In this document: positions 1 to 7,444 of the stretch, piece by piece
Layout: the number at the start of each line of letters is the position of its first letter
How positions within the stretch are numbered: the first letter of the stretch is position 1
Assembly: GCA_030044035.1 (NCBI GenBank)
Contig: JASHWN010000490.1
Coordinates: 1 to 11,241 of the forward strand
Direction: 5' to 3'
From: Xanthobacteraceae bacterium
GTDB taxonomy: Bacteria; Pseudomonadota; Alphaproteobacteria; Rhizobiales; Xanthobacteraceae
DNA: 11,241 nt
Position numbers and translations under genes: made by a program
Notes under the pieces: model-generated
The model's input: only the letters and a program-made list of their open reading frames with translations
Databases searched by the model: none
What the model was told of the DNA's origin: nothing

Positions 1-80
1 TCCTTCGAGGGCCGCGGAGCTTGTCATCGGGCCGGCCACTTCGGGCCGGACCCGTTGGCGGCCACCTCAGGATGACGGAA
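1..80. repeat. Partial dispersed intergenic palindromic repeat (Bradyrhizobium-like type)
   Basis: Read on the minus strand, the segment begins with a TCATCCTGAGGTGG motif (about 62-76) and ends with CTCGAAGGA (1-9). From memory this is the framing of a common intergenic repeat in Bradyrhizobiaceae-like genomes. Between the ends lies a stem-loop: CCGGCC at 32-37 pairs with GGCCGG at 44-49 around a 6-nt loop. It sits just past the stop codon of the lytic transglycosylase gene and may also help end that transcript. The copy probably continues left of the window. The family assignment is from memory and no second copy is visible here. Confidence 0.5.
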
Positions 81-89
81 CGAAATCAA

Positions 90-1277
90 TCACCGGGCGG
101 GCACGCCGAGCCGCTGCAGAAAGGAGCGGCTTGGATAGCCGTCGGCGGTCATGCCGAAGCGGCGCTGCTCTTCGCGCACCGCGTCGCGCAGGTCGAAATC
201 GAGATGGCCCTCGAAATCGGCGACCTTGAAGCCAAGCGCGGCGAGCCGGCGCTGGAGCGCAATGCGCGTGTCGCGCGACGGCTGATAATCGTCGGCCGGC
301 CAGGCGGCGCGGATCGGGCCGGAGCCGCGCAGCCGGTCGGACAAGGTGCCGACCGCGAGCGCGTAGGCGTCCGAGTTGTTGAACGTTTTGATGACGACAA
401 AATTGTCGGTGACCAGAAACGCGGGCCCCGACGCGCCGCTCGGAAAGAACAGGATCGCGGCGCCCTCGTTCGGCAGCGCGTCGCCATCGGCGCGGCGAAA
501 ACCGCGCGCAGCCCATTGCCGGAATGCGCCGCGGCTTTCTCGAAAATCGAATTTCTGCGGCACGACGACTTCAAATCCCCACGGCAAGCTGGCGCGCCAG
601 CCGAACTTTTGCAGATAATTGGCGATCGAGGCGAGCACGTCGGGCACGCTCGACCAAATGTCGGCGCGGCCGTCGCCGTCGAAATCGACCGCGTAGCGCA
701 GATAGCTCGACGGCAGGAACTGCGGCTGGCCCATGGCGCCGGCCCACGAGCCGACAAATTGGCCGCGCGGAATTTTTCCTTGCTGCAGGATGACAAGCGC
801 GCTGATGAGTTCATTGCGGAACAGCGGATGCTGAAAGCGCGCGGCCGCCAGCGTGGCGAGCGATCGGAACACGTCCCAGCCGCCGGGCGCCTCGCCGAAT
901 CCGGACTCGACGCCCCAGATGCTGACCAGGATCGCCGGCTCGACGCCAAAGCGGTGCTGCACCGCGCGCAACGTGTCGGCCCATTGCGCGAGCTTGCGCT
1001 GGCCGGCCGCGATCCGCGTCGGTGACACCAGGCTCGCCAGATAGGCGGGCATCGGCTTGCCGTATTCCGGCTCGCGCCGCATCGCCGCCATGACCGCCGG
1101 ATCCGGCGTGACGCCGCCGAGTGCGGCGTTGAAGGTCGCGGCCGTTACGCCGCGCGCCGCCGCGTCGGCTCGGAGCTGAGCGAGGAAGTGGTCGAACGAC
1201 TCCGCGGGCTCGGCCGCTGCGACGCTCGTTGCGAGCGCCAGCATCGAGGCCGCGCGCAACGCGGTCCGGCGCGTCAT
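90..1277 (-). CDS. Secreted lytic murein transglycosylase, MltB/SLT_2 type with C-terminal peptidoglycan-binding domain
   Basis: A 395-residue periplasmic enzyme expected to cleave the MurNAc-GlcNAc bond of peptidoglycan, forming 1,6-anhydro ends. The N-terminus reads MTRRTALRAASMLALA, a signal sequence with twin arginines, ending near residues 20-22. The SLT_2 domain covers about 27-320. It contains IWGVESGFG (120-128), where E124 is the likely catalytic acid, and the family block SWAGAMGQPQFLPSSYLRYA (177-196) followed by DFDGDGRADIW. A PG_binding_1 domain fills about 335-393 (LQRRLAALGF ... RSFLQRLGV). The frame extends upstream to a TTG at 1319 that overlaps the dprA stop. I prefer the ATG at 1277 because the signal peptide starts there, although no strong ribosome binding site is visible. 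It is the last gene of the pyrB-plsY-dprA unit, where topA often follows dprA in relatives. Confidence 0.93.
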   Translation of the reverse strand: MTRRTALRAASMLALATSVAAAEPAESFDHFLAQLRADAAARGVTAATFNAALGGVTPDPAVMAAMRREPEYGKPMPAYLASLVSPTRIAAGQRKLAQWADTLRAVQHRFGVEPAILVSIWGVESGFGEAPGGWDVFRSLATLAAARFQHPLFRNELISALVILQQGKIPRGQFVGSWAGAMGQPQFLPSSYLRYAVDFDGDGRADIWSSVPDVLASIANYLQKFGWRASLPWGFEVVVPQKFDFRESRGAFRQWAARGFRRADGDALPNEGAAILFFPSGASGPAFLVTDNFVVIKTFNNSDAYALAVGTLSDRLRGSGPIRAAWPADDYQPSRDTRIALQRRLAALGFKVADFEGHLDFDLRDAVREEQRRFGMTADGYPSRSFLQRLGVPAR

Positions 1278-1315
1278 CGCATGTGGATAAAACTGCTGCT
1301 TCACGTCGCCGCCGC

Positions 1316-2440
1316 TCAAATCAGCGAGACCAAACCGCCGCCGTGGCGTTCCAGGCGGCCGGCGATTTCCAGTTCGAGGAGCACGATGCGCACGACCCGT
1401 GGCGAAGTTTTGGAGAGCCGGATGAGATCGTCGACCGATACCGGCGCGGGGGAGAGCAGGCTGAGAAGGCGCGCGCGCTCGTCGGCTGCCGGCTCGCCGT
1501 CCTCCGCCCGCGCTTCGTCGGCACTATCCGGCTCGCGCACCGGCAGGCTCGCGCCGATGATCGGCTGCAGCACGGATATAATGTCGGCGGCTTCGGTCAC
1601 CGGCGTCGCGCCTTGCTTGAGCAGCCCATTGGTGCCCTCGGCACGCGGATCGAGCGGCGAGCCGGGCACGGCAAAGACCTCGCGGCCCTGTTCGAGTGCA
1701 AGCCGCGCCGTGATCAGTGAGCCCGATCGCTTTGCCGCCTCGACGATGACGACGCCGAGCGCGAGCCCGGAGATCAGGCGATTGCGCCGCGGAAAATCGC
1801 GCGCTCGCGGCTCCCAGCCGAACGGCATCTCGGTGAGCAGCACGCCCGCGGCCAAAATGTCCTCGGCCAGTTCGCCATGCTCGGGCGGATAAAGCCGATC
1901 GAGCCCGCCGGCGAGTACCGCGATGGTGCCGCTTTTTTCGAGGCTGGCGCGATGCGCGGCCGCATCGATGCCGCGGGCGAGGCCGGACACGGTCGCAAAG
2001 CCGGCTTCGCCGAGCCCGCGCGCGATGCGCTCGGTGAGTTTTAGGCCCGCCGCCGAAGCATTGCGCGAACCGACCACCGCGACGGCGGGCAGCGCCAGCG
2101 CCGCGCGGTTGCCGCGCACCGCGATCAGCGGCGGCGCATCGTCGATCGCCTGCAGCCGGCGCGGATAATCGGCTTCGCCGAGCGCGATGAACTCCGCGCC
2201 GCATTGCTCCGCCGCTTCGATCTCACGCTCAGCCTCCGCGCGCGAACAAATCTTCGGCGTCACGGTCCCGCCGCCGCGCCGGGCCAGCGCCGGCAACGCC
2301 TCGATCGCCGCCCGCGCGCCGCCGCAATGATTGAGGAGAGCGCGAAATGTGCGCGGCCCGATGTTCTGGCTGCGGATAAGCCGCAGCCAGTCGGTCCGTT
2401 GCTCGTCGCTAAGCTGAACGCTGCCTCGGCTCTCGTTCAC
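1316..2440 (-). CDS. dprA: DNA-processing protein DprA (RecA loader for incoming single-stranded DNA)
   Basis: A 374-residue protein. The DprA family binds single-stranded DNA taken up in transformation and loads RecA on it in the cytoplasm. The gene is also conserved in bacteria not known to be transformable. The Rossmann-like core shows AVVGSRNAS (121-129), [13 protein letters not shown] (152-164), [14 protein letters not shown] (175-188), [11 protein letters not shown] (216-226), and the SGSLITA segment (239-245). An acidic, low-complexity linker (about 302-325) leads to a C-terminal winged-helix domain (about 326-374). An N-terminal SAM-like region is plausible around residues 15-50. The start codon is GTG at 2440, preceded by a GGGGG-containing stretch (GCGGGGGCA) that can serve as Shine-Dalgarno. 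It lies 69 bases after plsY on the same strand. Confidence 0.96.
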   Translation of the reverse strand: MNESRGSVQLSDEQRTDWLRLIRSQNIGPRTFRALLNHCGGARAAIEALPALARRGGGTVTPKICSRAEAEREIEAAEQCGAEFIALGEADYPRRLQAIDDAPPLIAVRGNRAALALPAVAVVGSRNASAAGLKLTERIARGLGEAGFATVSGLARGIDAAAHRASLEKSGTIAVLAGGLDRLYPPEHGELAEDILAAGVLLTEMPFGWEPRARDFPRRNRLISGLALGVVIVEAAKRSGSLITARLALEQGREVFAVPGSPLDPRAEGTNGLLKQGATPVTEAADIISVLQPIIGASLPVREPDSADEARAEDGEPAADERARLLSLLSPAPVSVDDLIRLSKTSPRVVRIVLLELEIAGRLERHGGGLVSLI

Positions 2441-2509
2441 TCTGCCCCCGCGATTATCGGTCGCTTGCCGCAGTCGGAGCCTACAGGAAAAGCCGAGAAG
2501 GGGAAGGAA

Positions 2510-3115
2510 TTACGCGGCCCGCCCGATTTTGCTCTCGCTACCGCTCATAAGGCGGCCGATGTTGGCGCGGTGCATGATCCAGAGCAGGATCGTTAGCAGC
2601 GCGAACAGCTCGGCTTCCAAAGGCGCGCCCCACCACCAGAGAAAAAACGGCGTCAGCACGCTGGCGATCAGCGCGGCGAGCGAGGAGTAGCGGCTCAGCG
2701 CGGCAACCGCGAGCCAAATGGCGCAGAAGAATAAGGCTGCCGGCCAGGCGAGGCCGAGCAACAGGCCGATATAGATGGCGACGCCCTTGCCGCCTTTGAA
2801 GCCGAGCCATACCGGAAACAAATGGCCGAGAAAGGCGCCGAGCACGGCGGTGAGTGCGGCGTCGCGGCCTAAGAAATGGCCTACGATCAATACCGCGACC
2901 GTGCCTTTGAGCATATCGCCGAGCAATGTTGCGGCGGCGAGCGCTTTCCTGCCGGTGCGCAGCACGTTGGTGGCGCCGATATTGCCGGAGCCGATGCTGC
3001 GCACGTCAGGCGCGCCAAACAAACGCGTCAGCAGAACGCCAAACGGAATCGAGCCGCACAGGTAGCCGAAGACGAAAGCGGCCAGACAAGCGGCCCAAAG
3101 CGGCATGCCGGCCAT
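2510..3115 (-). CDS. plsY: Glycerol-3-phosphate acyltransferase PlsY (acyl-phosphate dependent)
   Basis: A 201-residue integral inner-membrane enzyme that transfers an acyl group from acyl-phosphate to sn-glycerol 3-phosphate, giving lysophosphatidate, the first committed step of phospholipid synthesis (partner PlsX makes the acyl-phosphate). All signature blocks are present: GSIPFG (21-26), [15 protein letters not shown] (39-53), [17 protein letters not shown] (97-113) and HRANIGRLM (182-190). Hydrophobic segments lie near 5-28, 58-80, 88-104, 113-138, 143-160 and 168-182. The length is normal for the family. The ATG at 3115 sits only three bases past the pyrB stop, so translation is probably coupled. 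Its own ribosome binding site is weak. Confidence 0.97.
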   Translation of the reverse strand: MAGMPLWAACLAAFVFGYLCGSIPFGVLLTRLFGAPDVRSIGSGNIGATNVLRTGRKALAAATLLGDMLKGTVAVLIVGHFLGRDAALTAVLGAFLGHLFPVWLGFKGGKGVAIYIGLLLGLAWPAALFFCAIWLAVAALSRYSSLAALIASVLTPFFLWWWGAPLEAELFALLTILLWIMHRANIGRLMSGSESKIGRAA

Positions 3116-3118
3116 GGT

Positions 3119-4558
3119 CTAACCGGCGCGCGCCTTTTTGCCGGGCTCGCGCGGCGCAAAGCCGGCGCGCTCGGCTTCCGCCTCGTTCGGATAGATCACG
3201 ACGTGCTTGAGCTTGTCGTTGGTCGTACGGCACAGCGCATGCATTCCGGCCGAATAGGTGCGGCGCGTCAGGTCGCCGACGGCAAAACGATTGGCGGCCT
3301 CGTCCTCGACATCGGTCTCGCAATAGAGGCAGCGCAGCTTGCAGCGGTGCTGTGTCGGCTCGTCGATGACGTAAAACTTGTTGGCCGCGTATTGCCGCTC
3401 CGACGGATCGGCGACGATGCAATTGGCATTGCCGCATTGCACGCCGGTGCCGATCGGCTGGGCGTAGATCGGATGCTCCGGCTTGGCAAAACCGCCCGGG
3501 AATTGGTGCAGCGATTTGTTCTTGTGTAGATGCAGAAGCAGCGAAATCAGCGCCATGCGCACCGGCACGCCGTAGGCGGCCTGCTGGAAGTAGATGGCGC
3601 GGCGGTCCTTGTCGAGCGCCACGTCGAGTTCGTTGACCCGCGGCAGCGGATGCATGACGCTCGCTTCCGAATATTTTTCGTCGCCCATGAATTTGGCGTC
3701 GATCTTCGGATAGGGCCGCTCCTTCTCGGTCCAGCGCTCCTTCTGAAAGCGCGTGACATAGACTGCGTCGATCTTTTTGCGGACGATGTCCTCGTGTTTT
3801 TCCGGCTCCGGGATCAGCGCGAGCTGATGCGGCTGGTCGGCGGTGACGTAGAGCGCGTCGATCGCGCCGCTCTCGGCCTCGCCGGAGCCCTTTGCCACCA
3901 TACGGCTGTGAAATTCTTCGCGCAGGCGGCGGTCGACATGCGGCGGCAGCTCCATGCCGGGCGCCGGCAAGGGATCGATGGTGGCGCCGAAGCGGGCCAG
4001 CGCATAGACGAACGAGTGAATGGTGCGGCTGCCTTTCAGGTCGCCCGAGATCGCGACCTTCATGTTGCGCAGGCTTTTGTTCTTGGAGCGCAGCGTGAAC
4101 AAATCGCACAAGGTCTGGGTCGGATGCTCGTGGCTGCCGTCGCCGCCGTTGATCACCGGGATTTGCGCATATTCGGCGGCAAGCCGCGCCGCGCCTTCGC
4201 GCGGGTGGCGGATGACGACGATGTCGCAGTAATTGGAGATCACGCGGATGGTGTCGGCGAGGCTTTCGCCCTTGGCGGCGGAACTCACCGCCGGATCGGC
4301 GCTGGTGATGTTGGCGCCGCCGAGCCGCAGCATGGCGCTCTCGAACGACAGCCGCGTGCGCGTCGAGGGCTCATAGAACAGGCTCGCCAGGATGTGTTTC
4401 GCGGCCAGGTCGGTGCTGCGGCCGATGCGGTAGGGAACGTTGGGATCAGCCAGGTTCTGCAAAAACCCCTGGGCGACCTCGAAGATCGTCTCGATCTCCT
4501 TGTTACTGAGGTCGTTGATCGAAATGATGTGGCGGGTCGGCGGCAGAGCCTTGGTCAT
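3119..4558 (-). CDS. pyrB: Aspartate carbamoyltransferase with C-terminal PyrI-like zinc-ribbon extension
   Basis: A 479-residue enzyme that condenses carbamoyl phosphate and L-aspartate to N-carbamoyl-aspartate, the committed step of pyrimidine synthesis. The catalytic part (about 1-345) carries every expected block: YEPSTRTRLSFESA (62-75, carbamoyl-phosphate site), the mobile-loop SSAAKGES with K96, HEHPTQTLCDLF (144-155), DLKGSRTIHS (173-182), YVTRFQKERW (267-276) and VMHPLPRVNE (301-310). Residues 371-415 then match the zinc domain of the ATCase regulatory chain PyrI: C375-x4-C380 (CGNANC) and C410-x2-C413 (CLYCE), with another Cys at 406. The PyrI nucleotide-binding domain is missing, since only about 28 residues link the two parts. 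A further tail of about 60 residues follows. A loop near 216-262 is about 30 residues longer than in E. coli PyrB. The ATG at 4558 is chosen because homology begins there; the 33 residues possible upstream look non-native. It is the first gene of the unit, with no pyrC beside it. Confidence 0.95.
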   Translation of the reverse strand: MTKALPPTRHIISINDLSNKEIETIFEVAQGFLQNLADPNVPYRIGRSTDLAAKHILASLFYEPSTRTRLSFESAMLRLGGANITSADPAVSSAAKGESLADTIRVISNYCDIVVIRHPREGAARLAAEYAQIPVINGGDGSHEHPTQTLCDLFTLRSKNKSLRNMKVAISGDLKGSRTIHSFVYALARFGATIDPLPAPGMELPPHVDRRLREEFHSRMVAKGSGEAESGAIDALYVTADQPHQLALIPEPEKHEDIVRKKIDAVYVTRFQKERWTEKERPYPKIDAKFMGDEKYSEASVMHPLPRVNELDVALDKDRRAIYFQQAAYGVPVRMALISLLLHLHKNKSLHQFPGGFAKPEHPIYAQPIGTGVQCGNANCIVADPSERQYAANKFYVIDEPTQHRCKLRCLYCETDVEDEAANRFAVGDLTRRTYSAGMHALCRTTNDKLKHVVIYPNEAEAERAGFAPREPGKKARAG

Positions 4559-4567
4559 TAAAGCGCT

Positions 4568-4597
4568 GCTATAGGCCCAACGGCAGCGTGCCGGCAA
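4568..4597 (-). promoter_or_regulatory. Possible promoter of the pyrB-plsY-dprA unit
   Basis: On the minus strand TTGCCG (4592-4597) and TATAGC (4568-4573) are separated by 18 bases, resembling a sigma-70 promoter. The predicted start would lie only a few bases before the pyrB ATG, so the leader would be very short. The match is weak and could be chance in the 142-base divergent gap between pyrB and the aidB-like gene. Confidence 0.25.
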
Positions 4598-4700
4598 GTC
4601 TGCCTGAGCCGGCGCGGCGCAGTGATACACCGAAAAAGCGGGAAAGACAGCGCGCAACCGGGCGGCGTGCTACGATTGAGTCTCCGCGAGGTCTTTTGCC

Positions 4701-6329
4701 ATGGCCGCCGGCTCGCGCTTCGATACCCACGAGGTCGTCAACCAGTCGCCCGCTTTCGAGAACGTCGACCTGTTCGCGAGCGACGGTCCGCTGGTGGAAG
4801 CCGTCAAGGCGAACGGCGGTGGCGGCGCCGGCCTCATCGCGGCACTGTCGGCTTTCGGCCGCCATTGGGGCAGCGCCGAGATGATCGCGCTCGGCCGGGC
4901 GGCCAACGAAAGCCCGCCGCGTCTGCATGCGTTCGACGCCAAGGGTTTTCGCCGCGACACGGTCGAGTTCCATCCGGCCTATCACCGGCTGATGGGCGAG
5001 AGCATCGCCGCCGGCCTGCACGCCTCGACCTGGACCGAGCACGGCCGGCACGCGGCGGCACCTTCCGAAGTTTTGCGCGCGGCGAGGTTCTACATGGCCG
5101 CCCAGGTCGAGACCGGGCACTTGTGCCCGATCACCATGACGCGCGCAGCGCTGGCGGCGCTCGCGGCCGATACGGCGCTCCTCGGCAAGATCGCGCCAAA
5201 GGTGCTCAGCCGCAGCTACGACCCGACGTTCCGGCCGTGGTGGCAAAAGTCCGGCATGACGCTCGGCATGGGCATGACCGAAAAACAGGGCGGCACCGAT
5301 GTGCGCGCCAACACCACGACGGCGGTGCCTGACGGCGGGGGCTACGCTATCGTCGGCCACAAATGGTTCATGTCGGCGCCGATGAGCGACGCCTTTCTGG
5401 TGCTGGCGCAGGCGCCGGGCGGACTCACCTGCTTTGTCATGCCGCGATTTCGGCCCGACGGCTCGGTCAATGCGATGCGCCTGCAACGGCTCAAGGACAA
5501 ACTCGGCAACCGCTCCAATGCTTCGAGCGAAGTCGAGTTCACGGACGCCTTCGCCTGGCGGATCGGGGCGGAGGGCGCCGGCATGCGCACCATTTTGCAA
5601 ATGGTGCAGCTGACGCGGCTCGACTGCGCGATCGCGTCTGCCGGCCTGATGCGCATGGCGTTGGCGCAAGCCGTGCACCATTGCCGGCACCGCAATGTGT
5701 TCGGCAAGCGGCTTATCGAGGAGCCGATGATGCGGGCCGTGCTCGCCGACTTGGCGCTCGAGGTCGAAGGCGCCGTGGCGCTGGTCATGCGACTCTGCCG
5801 CGCCTTCGACCGCGCCGCCGACGATGCGGGCGAGGCGGCGTATGCGCGCCTCGTCACGCCGGCCGCAAAGTATTGGATCTGCAAAACGGCCCCGGCTTTC
5901 ATCTACGAGACGATGGAGTGCCTCGGCGGCAACGGCTACGTCGAAGAGAGCATGCTGCCGCGGCTCTATCGCGAGGCGCCGGTCAATGCCATTTGGGAAG
6001 GCTCCGGCAATGTCATGTGCCTCGACGTCCTGCGCGCGCTCAAGGGCGAGGCGGAAGCTGAGGTCGCGGCTGCGTTATCACGCGACACCGGGATTGCGCC
6101 GGCCGACAGCGGCGCCGCGGATTTGGATGAAGCGCATGCGCGCGCGCTGGTCGGTAAGCTGGCGCTGATGGCGAGCGCGCAAGCGCTCAAGTCGAGCGCG
6201 CCCGCCATCGTTGCGCATGCATTCGTTCGCACGCGGCTCACGCAACAGCATGCGACATTGTATGGCGCAGCTGTGCTCGACCCGCCGTTGATGCAGTTCC
6301 TTCTAAAGCGCGTGCTGCCGGAAGCTTGA
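4701..6329 (+). CDS. aidB: AidB-type acyl-CoA dehydrogenase homologue (alkylation-response flavoprotein)
   Basis: A 542-residue flavoprotein, nearly the length of E. coli AidB (541), and similar to it from end to end as I recall that sequence. E. coli AidB binds FAD and DNA, is induced by alkylating agents with Ada, and protects DNA, although its enzymatic role is unsettled. Shared blocks include LCPITMT (141-147), GMGMTEKQGGTDV (189-201), VGHKWFMSAPMSDA (218-231), RLKDKLGNRSNASSEVEF (263-280), LGGNGYVEES (408-417), LPRLYREAPVN (419-429) and WEGSGNVMCLDVLR (432-445). The Glu of WEGSGN is at the position of the catalytic base in many acyl-CoA dehydrogenases. The ATG at 4701 has GAGG about nine bases upstream. 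No ada gene is present here. It converges with ruvX across a 20-base gap. An isovaleryl-CoA dehydrogenase label is possible in databases, but the 542-residue length and these motifs favour AidB. Confidence 0.93.
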   Translation: MAAGSRFDTHEVVNQSPAFENVDLFASDGPLVEAVKANGGGGAGLIAALSAFGRHWGSAEMIALGRAANESPPRLHAFDAKGFRRDTVEFHPAYHRLMGESIAAGLHASTWTEHGRHAAAPSEVLRAARFYMAAQVETGHLCPITMTRAALAALAADTALLGKIAPKVLSRSYDPTFRPWWQKSGMTLGMGMTEKQGGTDVRANTTTAVPDGGGYAIVGHKWFMSAPMSDAFLVLAQAPGGLTCFVMPRFRPDGSVNAMRLQRLKDKLGNRSNASSEVEFTDAFAWRIGAEGAGMRTILQMVQLTRLDCAIASAGLMRMALAQAVHHCRHRNVFGKRLIEEPMMRAVLADLALEVEGAVALVMRLCRAFDRAADDAGEAAYARLVTPAAKYWICKTAPAFIYETMECLGGNGYVEESMLPRLYREAPVNAIWEGSGNVMCLDVLRALKGEAEAEVAAALSRDTGIAPADSGAADLDEAHARALVGKLALMASAQALKSSAPAIVAHAFVRTRLTQQHATLYGAAVLDPPLMQFLLKRVLPEA

Positions 6330-6349
6330 GCGGCGGTCCAGTGTGCCAA

Positions 6350-6823
6350 TCAGCGCGCGGCAAGTCCCGCCAACCGATCGAGTGCGCCCTGCAAAATGTA
6401 GGTCGCGGCGTGCTGGTCGATGACGGCTTTGCGCTTGGCGCGGCTTAAGTCGGCGGCGATCAGGGCGCGCTCCACGGCGGCGGTCGAGAGCCGCTCGTCC
6501 CACAGCCCGATCGGCAATTCAGTGAGCTTAGCGAAATTGCGGGCGAAGGCGCGCGTCGCCTGGGCGCGCGGACCTTCGCTGCCGTCCATGTTGACCGGTA
6601 GCCCGAGCACGTAAGCGAGGGCGCGGCGCTCGGCCGCGAGCGCGAGGATGCGCTGTGCATCGAGCGTAAAACGTCTGCGCATAATGGTTGCGACCGGCGC
6701 CGCGACGCGGCGGTCCGGATCGCTGACCGCAACGCCGATGGTCTTGGTGCCGAGATCAAGGCCGATCAGCGCGCCGCGCGCGGGCAACACAGCAGCAATT
6801 TCGATGAGCGGAACGACCGGCAT
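6350..6823 (-). CDS. ruvX: YqgF/RuvX family putative pre-16S rRNA nuclease (Holliday-junction-resolvase fold)
   Basis: A 157-residue cytoplasmic nuclease with an RNase H-like fold. In E. coli YqgF takes part in 16S rRNA 5' maturation; older annotation calls it a putative Holliday junction resolvase. Motifs in order: LIGLDLGTKTIGVAVSDP (19-36) with acidic D23, VLGLPVNMDGSEGPRAQ (72-88), LWDERLSTAAVE (108-119), and D136 in DQHAATYIL (136-144). These supply the conserved acidic cluster. About 15 residues precede the first strand, so the true start could be slightly downstream, but the ATG at 6823 is the only Met before the conserved region. It is divergent from the PEBP gene (112-base gap) and convergent with aidB. 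Confidence 0.95.
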   Translation of the reverse strand: MPVVPLIEIAAVLPARGALIGLDLGTKTIGVAVSDPDRRVAAPVATIMRRRFTLDAQRILALAAERRALAYVLGLPVNMDGSEGPRAQATRAFARNFAKLTELPIGLWDERLSTAAVERALIAADLSRAKRKAVIDQHAATYILQGALDRLAGLAAR

Positions 6824-6935
6824 GGCGGCTCGCTAACACGCGGCGGCGCTGCCGCCAACGTTGCCGCCACGCCTGCTTTTCTCCGGCGGGCGGGCCGACT
6901 ATTCTTTGCCGCGAGGGCACAAAGGAACACCCGCC

Positions 6936-7433
6936 ATGGCGTTCACGGTCAGCAGCAACAGTTTTAAGGACGGCGATTATCTGCCGAACGATTTCATTCT
7001 CTCCGCCGCATTCGGTTTCGGCTGCGCCGGCGGCAACAGATCGCCGCATCTGAAATGGTCGGGGGCGCCGGATGGCACCAAAAGCTTCGCTGTCACCGCC
7101 TACGATCCGGACGCCCCGACCGGTTCCGGGTTCTGGCACTGGCTGGTGGTGAATATCCCGGCGCACGTTTCTGAGCTTGCCGAGGGCGCCGGCTCGAGCG
7201 GCGGCCAATTGCCCGCCGGCGCGCTGGCGACCCGCACCGACTTCGGCGCGCCAGGCTATGGCGGTCCGTGCCCGCCGCCAGGCGACCATCCGCACCGCTA
7301 TCTGTTCACCGTCTTTGCCGTGAAAGCGGAAAAAATCGACGTCAAGCCCGACACGTCCGCCGCGGTGGTCGGCTTCAATCTGCATTTCAATACGCTCGCC
7401 AAAGCGGCGATCATGGGCCTGTACAAGCGATGA
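6936..7433 (+). CDS. YbhB/YbcL family PEBP-like protein
   Basis: A 165-residue protein of the phosphatidylethanolamine-binding / Raf-kinase-inhibitor-like family. The fold binds small anionic ligands, but bacterial functions are poorly known. Conserved features are SPHLKWSGAP (36-45), AYDPDAPTGSGFWHW (55-69) and GYGGPCPPPGDHPHRYLFTV (108-127). The Asp-Pro-Asp-Ala-Pro and Gly-Pro-x-Pro-Pro-x-Gly-x-His clusters form the ligand pocket in family structures. No signal peptide is seen, so it is probably cytoplasmic. The ATG at 6936 follows AAAGGA (6921-6926) at good spacing; the frame runs open further upstream but without homology. Its stop (TGA, 7431-7433) overlaps a possible ATG at 7430 of the next gene, so the two are very likely co-transcribed. 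A weak -10-like TATTCT is present at 6900-6905. Confidence 0.95.
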   Translation: MAFTVSSNSFKDGDYLPNDFILSAAFGFGCAGGNRSPHLKWSGAPDGTKSFAVTAYDPDAPTGSGFWHWLVVNIPAHVSELAEGAGSSGGQLPAGALATRTDFGAPGYGGPCPPPGDHPHRYLFTVFAVKAEKIDVKPDTSAAVVGFNLHFNTLAKAAIMGLYKR

Positions 7434-7444
7434 GCCAGGGTGCC

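Noticed and set aside
21..1025. 334-codon open frame on the plus strand opposite the lytic transglycosylase gene
   Set aside because: It is an antisense shadow caused by GC-rich third positions. It is arginine- and alanine-rich without domains, while the opposite strand encodes a full MltB-type enzyme.
3006..4109. 367-codon frame spanning the plsY/pyrB junction on the same strand in another frame
   Set aside because: It overlaps two well-supported genes out of frame and has no coherent domain content.
3530..4561. 343-codon open frame on the plus strand opposite pyrB
   Set aside because: Antisense shadow of a clearly conserved gene; the predicted protein shows no recognisable family.
4569..5690. 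373-codon open frame on the minus strand opposite the aidB-like gene
   Set aside because: Low-complexity Arg/Ala/Gly-rich shadow, while the plus strand matches AidB throughout.
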